30,401 nt of DNA, from NCBI GenBank assembly GCA_035493675.1, contig DATJIA010000086.1:1-30401 (forward strand), in the 5' to 3' direction. Under the pieces are notes generated by a model, which saw nothing but the letters and a program-made list of their open reading frames with translations, was not told the DNA's origin and made no database searches. Source of the stretch: JAIOQA01 sp035493675. Its GTDB lineage: Bacteria; Myxococcota_A; Polyangia; Haliangiales; Haliangiaceae. Numbering within the stretch: the stretch's first letter is position 1; each line of letters opens with the position of its first letter. Below, piece by piece: positions 8,605-20,793 of this stretch. The translations under genes were made by a program, and so were the position numbers.

Positions 8605-9597
8605 GTGAGGGGCAAGCGCATCCTTTTCTACGATCCCGATCCGCGGGCTCGCCGGGTCGCCGAGCGCGCGCTCGCCGCGACGGGATCCGACGTGGTCTCG
8701 GCCAACGACACCGACGATCTGATGCAGAAGATCGAGGCGAACGGCTGGGACTTGATGATGATCAACTACGATCCTCCGCTGCGCGACGATCCGCGCTGGG
8801 TGGATCGCCTCGACAAGCTCGAGTCGCGGTGGCCGAAGACGAAGCTCGTCTTGCACTCGACCGCGCCGACCGAGGACTACCTGCCGCTGATGGCGCACCG
8901 GAAGTTCCTGCGCAACATCATCGCGAAGAACGACGAGCCGCTCGAGCCCGACGAGCTGATCATCACCGCCGAGAAGCTCCTGCGGCAGGATCTCTTCGGC
9001 TTGCAGAAGTACATCTTGTGGGGCGTCGAGCCGCTCAAGGTGAAGATCAGCGACTCGCGCGAGAAGCCCGACTACATCCAGCAGGTCGCGTCGTACTCGC
9101 AGTCGCTCGGCTGCAACGAGCGCGTCGTCGAGCTGGTCGAGACGATCGCCGACGAGCTGGTGACCAACGCGATCTACAACGCGCCGCGCACGCAGGACGG
9201 CGAGCCGAAGTACCAGAAGCGATCGCGCCGCGATCCGGTCGTCCTCGAGGACGCCGAGGCGGGCGAGCTGCAGTTCGCGTGCGACGGTGACTACATCGCG
9301 GTCGCGCTGATCGATCCGTTCGGCTCGCTGACGCAGGAGACGGTGGTCACGTACCTGAACCGCTGCCTCGTGAAGGGGCCCGAGCAGTTCAGCGACGCCT
9401 CGGGCGGCGCCGGCATCGGCCTCTATCGCGTGTTCCAGTCGCTGTCGAAGTTCGTGATCAACATCGATCCCGGCAAGAAGACCGAGGTGATCAGCCTGAT
9501 CGATCTGCGCTTGAGCATGAAGCGATTCCGCCAGGCGGCGAAGAGCTTCCACATCTTCATCAGCGACAGCGCCGCGCGGCAGGGCCAGCAGGAGTAA
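8605..9597 (+). CDS. Pseudo-receiver / GHKL (RsbW-like) kinase
   Basis: This is a 330-aa protein with a GTG start. Residues 4-115 resemble a receiver domain (RILFYDPDPR, later HSTA and IIAK), but the usual phosphoacceptor Asp appears to be Asn54. Residues about 165-305 form a GHKL ATPase of the anti-sigma/serine-kinase kind: N-box with E184 and N188, D237 in the IDPFG motif, and GGAGIGL at 267-273. Such proteins phosphorylate STAS antagonists or bind partner regulators. The next gene, 4 nt away, encodes a STAS protein, which supports a partner-switching pair. The input signal and any sigma-factor target are unknown. Confidence 0.82.
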   Translation: MRGKRILFYDPDPRARRVAERALAATGSDVVSANDTDDLMQKIEANGWDLMMINYDPPLRDDPRWVDRLDKLESRWPKTKLVLHSTAPTEDYLPLMAHRKFLRNIIAKNDEPLEPDELIITAEKLLRQDLFGLQKYILWGVEPLKVKISDSREKPDYIQQVASYSQSLGCNERVVELVETIADELVTNAIYNAPRTQDGEPKYQKRSRRDPVVLEDAEAGELQFACDGDYIAVALIDPFGSLTQETVVTYLNRCLVKGPEQFSDASGGAGIGLYRVFQSLSKFVINIDPGKKTEVISLIDLRLSMKRFRQAAKSFHIFISDSAARQGQQE

Positions 9598-9601
9598 CGT
9601 C

Positions 9602-10078
9602 GTGGCTCGCAGCTCCTTCACGATGGAGGTGGTCGAACGCGACGGCGTCGATCACGTGACGCTCGCCGGCGTCGTCGACGAGAACGCGGACCTCGCCTTG
9701 ATCGGCACGCTCGGCTCGCGCCCGGTGCGCGTCAACATGCGCGGCGTGCGCCGCATCAACTCGTTCGGCGTGCGCGTGTGGATGGACATGATCCGCAAGC
9801 TGCCGCGCGACGTCGACCTGACCTTCATCCAGTGCCCGCCGCCGGTGATCGATCAGTGCAACATGGTCCAGGGCTTCCTGGGCCACGGCGAGCTCGAGTC
9901 GTTCTACGCGCCGATGACGTGCAGCGAGTGCGACGAGCAGGTCGATCAGCTGTTCGAGACGGAGAAGTGCCGCGCCAACGGCGCGAAGCTCCCGGTGACG
10001 CCGTGCCCTCGCTGCGGCCGACCGATGGAGGTCGACGACCTCGAGGAGCAGTACCTGTTGTTCGTCCGCGAGAGCTGA
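9602..10078 (+). CDS. STAS-domain anti-sigma antagonist-like protein with zinc ribbon
   Basis: This is a 158-aa protein starting at GTG, with AGGAG at 9590-9594 inside the end of the preceding gene. Residues about 5-100 match a STAS domain; RRINSFGV corresponds to the antagonist signature, and S54 is the likely phosphorylation site. Residues 107-138 carry C107-x2-C110, C123 and C135-x2-C138, typical of a zinc ribbon. It is the likely substrate or partner of the upstream GHKL kinase. The ribbon may mediate a further interaction. The final output is not encoded nearby. Confidence 0.8.
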   Translation: MARSSFTMEVVERDGVDHVTLAGVVDENADLALIGTLGSRPVRVNMRGVRRINSFGVRVWMDMIRKLPRDVDLTFIQCPPPVIDQCNMVQGFLGHGELESFYAPMTCSECDEQVDQLFETEKCRANGAKLPVTPCPRCGRPMEVDDLEEQYLLFVRES

Positions 10079-10115
10079 TGCCGCGGGTTGCCGGTCCGCG
10101 GCCCCGCGGCTCCGC

Positions 10116-10121
10116 TATCGT
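10116..10121 (+). promoter_or_regulatory. Putative -10 box TATCGT, leaderless spacing
   Basis: CTATCGT is followed by 6 nt and the ATG at 10128, so transcription would begin at about the start codon. No Shine-Dalgarno sequence is visible. Confidence 0.45.
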
Positions 10122-10127
10122 CGGCGG

Positions 10128-10862
10128 ATGCGCGCATCCGCCATCGTCGTGATCCTCGCCGCCTGCGGCGGAAGCAAGTCGCAGACGCCCGACGCGAAGG
10201 CGTCGGCGATCGACGCGCCGGCGTCGGTGATCGACGCGCCCGTCGCTTCGATCGACGCGTCCGTGACCGCGGCGCACGTCGTGTACCTCGCGTTCGAAGG
10301 CGAGACGATCAAGCCGGGCAACGAGAGCGTCGCGAACGACACGACGCCGCTCGTGACCACGCAGTACACGCCGAAGTACCTGCCGAACGATTCGCAGCGC
10401 GCGACCAAGATCGCGGGGATCGTCGGCGAGGTGCAGGCGATCCTCGCGCCGTACGACGTCGCGGTCGTCACGACGCGTCCGTCGAGCGGCAACTTCGATC
10501 TGATCGCGTTCGGCGGCACGTCGACCGACGCCGGCCTCCAGCAGGGCATCGGCGCGCTGGCGCTCGCGGGCCAGTGCTCCCTGACGGGCGAGCACATCGC
10601 GCTGGTCTTCGATCTCGGCTGGAACCAGCACGACGCCGCGCGCTTCGCGGTCAGCCTGTTCGGCATGTCGCACGACGTCTCGATGTCGACGGTCGCCGCC
10701 GACTGCATGTGCTTCGCGGCCGGGACCTGCACGACCTTGTCGGCGGCGTGCACGATCGGCGGCGCCGGCACGACCGTCGACACGACGTACTACAACTGCG
10801 CGGGCGCGGCGACGTTCGACGAGAACGCGGCGTTCGTCGCGGCGTTCGGCGCGGCGAAGTGA
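10128..10862 (+). CDS. Lipoprotein resembling an inactivated metzincin protease
   Basis: This is a 244-aa protein with lipobox LAAC (Cys13), then three IDA(P/S) tether units (residues 28-44). Its order of features recalls secreted myxococcal metalloproteases: a VVYLAFEG start, an APYDVAVVTTRPSSG stretch and a late Cys-rich tail. Where the zinc motif HExxHxxGxxH would fall it reads RFAVSLFGMSH (172-182), keeping only G179 and H182. I infer a catalytically dead relative, with modest confidence. The stop codon abuts that of the converging gene at 10863 without a gap. Confidence 0.7.
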   Translation: MRASAIVVILAACGGSKSQTPDAKASAIDAPASVIDAPVASIDASVTAAHVVYLAFEGETIKPGNESVANDTTPLVTTQYTPKYLPNDSQRATKIAGIVGEVQAILAPYDVAVVTTRPSSGNFDLIAFGGTSTDAGLQQGIGALALAGQCSLTGEHIALVFDLGWNQHDAARFAVSLFGMSHDVSMSTVAADCMCFAAGTCTTLSAACTIGGAGTTVDTTYYNCAGAATFDENAAFVAAFGAAK

Positions 10863-12047
10863 TCAGCTGCCGAGGCTGTAGATCGTCAGCGACGTGCCGC
10901 CGCGGTCGAAGCCGACCGAGCGCTCGAGCAGCCACCAGCGGCCGGTCGCGACGCCCCAGCGATACTTCTTCTTGGGCGTGACGAGCACGCGCGCCTTGCG
11001 CACGGCCTTGGTGCCGTCGACCGCGAACAGATCGAGGTACTCGGGGTCGGCGATCTTGCGCTTCACCGCCGCGGCGTTGACCGGATCGATCTTCAGCGCG
11101 ATCCAGACCGCGCCCTTGTCGTCGATCGTGCTCGCGAGCGTCGAGGCGTCGTACAGCGTCACCGCTTGATCGAGCTCGAGGTTCGACGGCGCGCCGTCGC
11201 GCCACAGCTCGACGGTGGTGAGGTCCTGGCTCATCTTCGCGAAGGTCGTGTCGGCGCCGGCGGGGCGCGACGCGAGCACCTGCAGGCGCGCGGCGGCGCT
11301 CATCGGATCGTCGATCGTGTTGGTCTTGAAGGCGGCGTCGATCACGTCGTAGTCGGCGGCGACGTCGGGCGTGCGCTGGTTCTCCTTGGGATCCCAGTGG
11401 CCGCCCTTCACGCCCATCGCGTGCGTGAAGCCCTCGGTCCAGTACGTGATGCGGAAGTCGAGCTTGGGGATCGCGCCGGTCGTGTCGACGTCGAGCGAGC
11501 GCAGCTTGCCGACGCGCTTGCCCTTGTCGAGATCGACGAGCTCGAGCTCGTGCGTGGTGACCTTGGTCTTGATCTTGGCGCGGTGGAGGGCGACGCGCGG
11601 CGTGCCCGCGCGGGTGACGAGCGTGACGTCGGCGGCGGGGCCGAAGCGGCGCGCGACCTTGCCGTCGAGGCCGAACAGCGCGGCGCGCGCGGCGCCGTCG
11701 TCGGCGCGGCCGACCAGGAACAGGCGCGCCGCGTCGCCGGCGCCGACGAAGCGGAGGCTCTGCGGCACGCCGAGATCCGCGGGCAGGGCGGCGCGGAGCT
11801 TCTCGGCCTTGGCGCCGACGTCGTAGACGACGAGCTCGGCGAAGGTCGCGCCGTCGGTGTTCACGTACGCGACGCGCGCGCCGTCGAACGCGACCGGGTC
11901 GTCGACGAAGCCGCGATCGGGCGCGATGCGCGCGTCCTGCGCGACGCCGACCAGCGCGGGCGGCTTGGGCTGGGTGACGTCGGCGCGCGCGGCGCGCGTG
12001 GCACTCCCGGCGATCACGACTGCAGCGGCGGCGATGGCGAAACGCAT
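10863..12047 (-). CDS. Secreted protein, possibly beta-propeller, unknown function
   Basis: This is a 394-aa protein. The ATG at 12047 is chosen because AGGGAAGG lies directly upstream and a good Sec signal peptide follows (cleavage probably after ARA, residue 22). The mature part alternates beta-strand-like segments such as DGARVAYVN, ARLFLVG and GAVWIALK, as in WD40/YncE-like propellers, with no Cys in the mature chain. No catalytic motif was recognised. It probably acts in the periplasm or outside the cell. It is divergent from the lipoprotein gene at 12200, with a 152-nt shared upstream region. Confidence 0.72.
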   Translation of the reverse strand: MRFAIAAAAVVIAGSATRAARADVTQPKPPALVGVAQDARIAPDRGFVDDPVAFDGARVAYVNTDGATFAELVVYDVGAKAEKLRAALPADLGVPQSLRFVGAGDAARLFLVGRADDGAARAALFGLDGKVARRFGPAADVTLVTRAGTPRVALHRAKIKTKVTTHELELVDLDKGKRVGKLRSLDVDTTGAIPKLDFRITYWTEGFTHAMGVKGGHWDPKENQRTPDVAADYDVIDAAFKTNTIDDPMSAAARLQVLASRPAGADTTFAKMSQDLTTVELWRDGAPSNLELDQAVTLYDASTLASTIDDKGAVWIALKIDPVNAAAVKRKIADPEYLDLFAVDGTKAVRKARVLVTPKKKYRWGVATGRWWLLERSVGFDRGGTSLTIYSLGS

Positions 12048-12095
12048 CCTTCCCTCCACGCAGGCATATCTCCCATCGTTCGCGCCGGGCCGCAA

Positions 12096-12109
12096 TGACA
12101 TGGATGTCA
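12096..12109. promoter_or_regulatory. Inverted repeat TGACAT-GG-ATGTCA, possible operator
   Basis: A perfect 6-bp inverted repeat with a 2-nt centre lies in the shared upstream region of two divergent exported-protein genes, 49 nt from the start at 12047 and 90 nt from the start at 12200. It could bind a dimeric regulator. No regulator gene is adjacent. Confidence 0.3.
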
Positions 12110-12199
12110 GGCTGTCCGGCCCGTACACTCGGGTGACACCTTGCAAGTGGGCGGAATTGCTAGGGCGCGAACGGCATTTCCGTTGCTGAAGGTCACAGC

Positions 12200-12938
12200 A
12201 TGCAAACGATCAAGGCGCTCGCGGTCCTCTCGGCTGGCTCGCTCCTGTTCACGGGCTGCGTGCCGTTCGGCTGCGGGGCGCCCGCCGACCCGACCGACGT
12301 GCAGGCGTTCGTGCTGACCGCGTCGGGCACCGCGACCGCGCCCGAGACGATCGAGGGCATCGCGGCGGCGCCGGACGGCGTCTGGTTGCTCGAGCTCGGC
12401 AACACCTACGAGCTGGTCGAGCTCGATCGCGTCGGCGGGATCGAGAAGCGCCACATCGCGCTCGACGACCGCATCGCGTTCGGCCTCGCGTGGGACGGCA
12501 CCGCGCTGTGGGTCGGCTCGCGCGACTTCGAGACCGGCGCGGCGACCGCGAAGCGCATCGATCCCGCGACCGGCGCGACCCTCGCGACGATCGCGCTCCC
12601 CGCGGCGGCGACCGACCTCGCGTACGACGGCACCTACTTGATCGTCGTGCAGGGCCTCGGCGACTACGAGGCGTACGCGCCCGCGACCGGCGCGCTCGCG
12701 TCGTCGGTGCCGGTCTATCAGCTCGACGCGGTCGCGACCGTCGCCTATCACGACGGCGAGACGTGGGTCGCGCAGCCGGGCTCGACCGCGCTGATCTACG
12801 ACAACGGCGGCACGCTGTTCGCGAAGACGTCGTCGGACGCGTTCACCGCGGCCGGCGCGCACATGACGTTCGTCGGCGACACGCTCGTGATCGCGCAGGG
12901 CAGCGCGCTGCACACGTACGCGGTCGATCGCACGGCGC

Positions 12939-12949
<11 letters not shown>
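12200..12949 (+). CDS. Lipoprotein with propeller-like repeats
   Basis: This is a 249-aa protein with lipobox FTGC (Cys20) after a typical signal. The rest consists of repeated short strands such as APDGVWLLEL, WDGTALWVGS, YDGTYLIVV and FVGDTLVIAQ, suggesting a partial or small beta-propeller at the cell surface or in the periplasm. GAAGGT about 8 nt before the ATG can serve as the ribosome site. Its 3' end overlaps the converging psuG gene by 11 nt. Function unknown. Confidence 0.75.
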
Positions 12950-13844
<895 letters not shown>

Positions 13845-13865
13845 GCCGTCACCTACCACACCTGC

Positions 13866-13871
13866 TACCTT
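13866..13871 (+). promoter_or_regulatory. Putative -10 box TACCTT, leaderless spacing
   Basis: TACCTT is followed by 6 nt and the GTG at 13878. It lies in the 33-nt gap between the divergent starts of psuG and the small Cys protein, so the two promoters must overlap. Confidence 0.4.
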
Positions 13872-13877
13872 CGCGCG

Positions 13878-14093
13878 GTGAAGTTCCCGCTCACCGCGCA
13901 GCTCGTCGACGAAGCGAAGCGCTTCGCGCTGCGCTCCGCCTGCCGCGACTGCTTCTACTGGCGCGCATCCGCCGGCGAGTGCCTCCACGGCTGGCCCGAC
14001 GAAGGCCAACGCCGCTGGCCCCTCGACGCGCCGAACCCCGACGGCAGCGCGCCGACCGAAGCCGCGTTCTGCAAAGAGTTCGAGCTGCGCTAG
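13878..14093 (+). CDS. Small four-cysteine protein
   Basis: This is a 71-aa protein with GTG start and TAG stop. It has C22-x2-C25, then C35-L-H and C65 (FCKEFEL at the C-terminus). Four Cys in this pattern suggest a zinc or iron-sulfur site in the cytoplasm; there is no signal peptide. The Cys pattern and the Trp/Pro-rich middle look like a conserved small family, but I cannot name it. Placement beside psuG may be incidental. The frame keeps G/C-ending codons throughout, which supports it being real. Confidence 0.7.
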   Translation: MKFPLTAQLVDEAKRFALRSACRDCFYWRASAGECLHGWPDEGQRRWPLDAPNPDGSAPTEAAFCKEFELR

Positions 14094-14281
14094 GTTCGCG
14101 CTCGAATGCGCGCGCTACTGCGGTGGTCGCCCGCGGCGTTGTCGGTCCCCCCGCCGTCCTCGAGGTCACTCGACCACTCCGGCGTCGGGGCCCCACCGCC
14201 GCCTTGCGGGCGACCATCCTCGCGACGCGCAGCTCGATCGCGGATGTTCGCGCTCGAGCGGAAGAGATCGAGCGTTGTCGA

Positions 14282-14578
14282 TCAGTGCGTGCCCGTGACC
14301 TGCTGCGGCGTAGGAACGCCGGAACCGGATCCGGAGCCGCTCGGCGCGCCGCCGTCGTCGCTGCGCGTGGCCTCGTGGTAGCCGGCCTTCACGCCGCGGC
14401 CGATCTTGTCGACGACCGGCCCGGCCTTCTCCTCGATGCCGTTCTTCATGTCCTGCGCTTCCGGCGTCGACCAGATCGCGGACACGTGCCCGAAGAACGT
14501 GCGCTTCCCGAGCTTCACGGTCGCGCCGAACCACACGAACGCCCCGATGAGCACGACCCACATGAGCAACCGGATCAC
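14282..14578 (-). CDS. Small single-pass membrane protein
   Basis: This is a 98-aa protein. The N-terminal membrane segment is at about 3-20, followed by a soluble stretch with KLGKRTFFGHVSAIW and a helical EAQDMKNGIEEKAGPVVDKIGRG region, then a Ser/Gly tail. The GTG at 14578 is supported by TAGGCT lying 6 nt upstream. It lies 40 nt downstream of the OmpA-family gene on the same strand. Function unknown. Confidence 0.7.
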   Translation of the reverse strand: MIRLLMWVVLIGAFVWFGATVKLGKRTFFGHVSAIWSTPEAQDMKNGIEEKAGPVVDKIGRGVKAGYHEATRSDDGGAPSGSGSGSGVPTPQQVTGTH

Positions 14579-14604
14579 GCCCTGAGCCTACCAGCCTGAT
14601 CCGG
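14570..14604 (-). promoter_or_regulatory. -10 box inside an 8-bp inverted repeat that covers the start codon
   Basis: CCGGATCA (14570-14577) and TGATCCGG (14597-14604) form a perfect 8-bp inverted repeat with a 19-nt loop. The loop contains TAGGCT (14590-14585, minus strand), and one arm covers the GTG start of the 98-aa gene. In a read-through RNA from the OmpA gene this hairpin would hide the start. In an mRNA starting at the internal promoter it could not form. Confidence 0.35.
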
Positions 14605-14618
14605 TCGCGCTACTTCTT

Positions 14619-16517
<1,899 letters not shown>

Positions 16518-16715
16518 GAAGCCCTTCCCTCCGAAGTGGCCCCGTTGTAATCCGATCCGCACCGACGGGTCAAAAGAACCCCGCGGAATTCCGCAAGGAA
16601 TGGGCGCGCGAGACGAACTGGGGCTCACCGCATAGTGGCGGGAAGCCCTGACACGGTTACGCCGGATCGGATCTTCGTTCCGGCCGAGGCCCGAAGCCCG
16701 AGGTCCGAGGCCCGA
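16518..16715 (-). promoter_or_regulatory. Upstream region of the OmpA-family gene: promoter and palindrome
   Basis: On the minus strand TTGACC (16573-16568) and TACAAC (16549-16544) are spaced by 18 nt and would start RNA about 20 nt before the ATG. A perfect 12-bp palindrome GCGGAATTCCGC (16583-16594) lies just upstream of the -35, where an activator could bind. Nothing else was seen between here and the end of the FHA gene. Confidence 0.4.
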
Positions 16716-18667
<1,952 letters not shown>

Positions 18668-18729
18668 GCTAGAGCCCCACTCCCATTGGTTGTATCAGTC
18701 GAGCCGTAGGCTAGTCATCGCGCAGCCGC

Positions 18730-19998
18730 TCACTTCGACCCCAACGCGCGCCGTGATTCTTGGATCGCCCGCGCGAGAGGCGGATCGTCCGCCGCCCGTT
18801 CCAAGATTCTTGCACCGTTTACGCTCGTCGCGCCACTGTCCCCCCCGTCGCCCTGCGCACCTGCGACGACATCTTCGCCGGCGAAGTCGCCCACTTCTAT
18901 ATCCGGTGTGATTCCCGTGCCTTCGAGAGAGCGCCCCGACGGCGTGTAGTAGCGCGCGGTCGTGAGCTTGATGCCCGATCCGTCGTCGAGATCGAAGAAG
19001 GTCTGCACCGATCCTTTGCCGTACGTGCGCTCGCCGATGATCGTCGCGCGCTTTCGATCCTGCAGCGCGCCGGCGAGGATCTCGGCAGCCGAAGCTGAGC
19101 CGCCGTCGACGATCACGAACATCGGGAACTGCGGCCACGTGCCCTGCTTGTGCGCGACGTCTTGCTCGACGGAGCCGCGGCGCCCGCGGATCGTGACGAT
19201 CGTGCCGTCTTCCAAGAAGTCGTCGGCGATCTTCACGGCCTGATCGAGCAGGCCGCCCGGATCGCCGCGCAGATCGAGGATCACCGCCTTCAAGTTGCCG
19301 GTCTTTTGCAGCGACGCGAGCGCGGCTTCCGTATCGGCGCCGGTCGCTTCTTGGAAGCGGCGGATCGCGATGTAACCGATGCCGGGCTCGACGGGCTCGA
19401 CCGAGACCGACGGCACCTTGATCTGCTCGCGCACCAGCGAGAAGTCTTTCGGCGCCGTCCAGCCGTCGCGCAGGATCGTGACCTTCACGCGCGTGCCGGT
19501 CGCGCCGCGCAGCTTCGCCTCCCACGCGCCGGCTTCCCTGAGCTCCTTGCCGCCGGCGGCGGTCTGCTCGCCCTCGACGGCGACGAGCCGATCCTCGACC
19601 TCGATGCCGGCCTTCGCGGCGGGCGAGCCCTCGATCACGTCGTCGACGAACGGCCACGGCTGGCGCTCGGGATGCTGATCGTCCGCTTGCCCGGGCCCGA
19701 GCACGAGCCCGACCGACGCGTACTCGCCCTCGGTGTCTTGCCTGAGCTTCTGGTAGCGGCGCGGCGAGAAGTATTGCGAGTGGCGATCGAGCGACGACAA
19801 CAGGCCGCGCGTCGCGTCGTGCACGAGGCGCGTTTCGTCGACGGGATCGACGTAATCGTTGGCGACGTAGGCGAGCGCCTGCGCGAAGGTGTCGAGCGCG
19901 GCGTAGCGATCGGTCTTCGGCTGCGCGACGACGGCGCCGATCGTTCCGGCGACGAGGGCTCCTGCGGCAAACGACGCGAGATGCGAAGCGCGCGACAA
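18730..19998 (-). CDS. S41-family C-terminal processing protease
   Basis: This is a 422-aa periplasmic or membrane-anchored protease with an N-terminal hydrophobic anchor (about 7-25). The PDZ domain (about 90-180) includes VIEGSPAAKAGI. The catalytic core has the GGSASAAE motif with nucleophile S303 and the general-base K328 in GERTYGKG. The length fits CtpA/Prc-type enzymes, which trim or degrade cell-envelope proteins, including murein hydrolases. The TTG start at 19998 is the best available; TACACT lies 9 nt before it, so an internal promoter is possible. It follows the EnvC-like gene by 15 nt, consistent with one division/cell-wall operon. Confidence 0.9.
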   Translation of the reverse strand: MSRASHLASFAAGALVAGTIGAVVAQPKTDRYAALDTFAQALAYVANDYVDPVDETRLVHDATRGLLSSLDRHSQYFSPRRYQKLRQDTEGEYASVGLVLGPGQADDQHPERQPWPFVDDVIEGSPAAKAGIEVEDRLVAVEGEQTAAGGKELREAGAWEAKLRGATGTRVKVTILRDGWTAPKDFSLVREQIKVPSVSVEPVEPGIGYIAIRRFQEATGADTEAALASLQKTGNLKAVILDLRGDPGGLLDQAVKIADDFLEDGTIVTIRGRRGSVEQDVAHKQGTWPQFPMFVIVDGGSASAAEILAGALQDRKRATIIGERTYGKGSVQTFFDLDDGSGIKLTTARYYTPSGRSLEGTGITPDIEVGDFAGEDVVAGAQGDGGDSGATSVNGARILERAADDPPLARAIQESRRALGSK

Positions 19999-20013
19999 GG
20001 AGCCTGGAGTGTA

Positions 20014-20793
20014 TCAGTCGCGCGGCTTCGGTTCGAGCAACTGCTCCGGATCGATCGGCATGCCGCCGATTCCGATCGGGATGCGCAGCTCGAGATAGAG
20101 CCGATGGGTCGCGGCGTCGCCGAGGCGCTGGCCGCGCGCGACGTGATCGCCGGCGGTGACGCCGAGCTCACCGAGCTTCGCGGTGACCGACCAGCACGAT
20201 CCGTGATCGACGACGACGCCGAGATCGAGGCCGCGGATCGGCCCGGCGTAGCGGACGACGCCGTCGGCGACCGCGTGCGCCTCGGCGTGCGCGTGGACGT
20301 CGAGATCGAGGCCGTGGCGCGAGAGCGTCGCGTGCGAGTCCGGGTGCACGAAGGTTCCGAAGTGGCGCGTGATCTCGCCCTTCGCGGGCCAGCTCATGTC
20401 GGGGGCGGGGATCGCGATCGTCTCGACGATCGCGCGATCGGCGGCGAGGCGCGCGGTGTCGGCGTCGACGCGCACGAGCTCGTCGGCGAGCAGCGAGACC
20501 TCGGCGCGATCGATCGCGAGCAGGTGGCGCGCGGCGGCGCGGCGGCGCAAGGCCGCCATGCGCACCGCGGGATCGACCCACGGCGAGCCGGCGGGATCGC
20601 GGAGCAGGCGATACGCGGCGCGCGCGCGCTCGGCGCGTTCGGCGGCGCGCGCGTCGAGCTTGCCGTCGATGGTCGTGCGCGTCTTCTGCGCGACCGCCCA
20701 CTGCGCGTCGAGCTGCGCGCGCAGATCGTCGCGGATCTCGGCGCGCGCGGCGCTCGCGAGGATCGCGATGACGATCAAGCTACGCGCGCGCAC
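20014..20793 (-). CDS. EnvC-like degenerate LytM (M23) protein
   Basis: This is a 259-aa protein with GTG start and signal peptide (cleavage about residue 18). An Ala/Arg-rich helical, coiled-coil-like region spans about 20-125. Residues 137-240 form a LytM/M23 fold (FGTFVHP, DGVVRYAG, GVVVDHG, GDHVARGQ). The zinc ligands look lost: RHGLD replaces HxxxD, and RLYLELR replaces the HxH stretch. E. coli EnvC is degenerate at the same place (a LYFE-type stretch). It is therefore more likely an amidase activator or adaptor than a hydrolase. It overlaps ftsX by 14 nt, as expected for an FtsEX partner. Confidence 0.85.
   Translation of the reverse strand: MRARSLIVIAILASAARAEIRDDLRAQLDAQWAVAQKTRTTIDGKLDARAAERAERARAAYRLLRDPAGSPWVDPAVRMAALRRRAAARHLLAIDRAEVSLLADELVRVDADTARLAADRAIVETIAIPAPDMSWPAKGEITRHFGTFVHPDSHATLSRHGLDLDVHAHAEAHAVADGVVRYAGPIRGLDLGVVVDHGSCWSVTAKLGELGVTAGDHVARGQRLGDAATHRLYLELRIPIGIGGMPIDPEQLLEPKPRD

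Noticed and set aside
5635..9621. Very long open frame on the minus strand across the GGDEF-EAL gene
   Set aside because: Its translation is Arg/Ala-rich with no domains, while the overlapping frames encode clear REC/GGDEF/EAL and GHKL proteins. Such shadows are expected at this GC content.
13845..14009. Longer N-terminus of PsuG
   Set aside because: It would overlap the divergent Cys-protein gene and adds 55 residues not typical for PsuG; the ATG at 13844 matches the family start.
14094..14281. Possible small gene between the Cys protein and the 98-aa membrane protein
   Set aside because: Open frames here lack a credible start, ribosome site or protein-like composition; the stretch appears to be non-coding.
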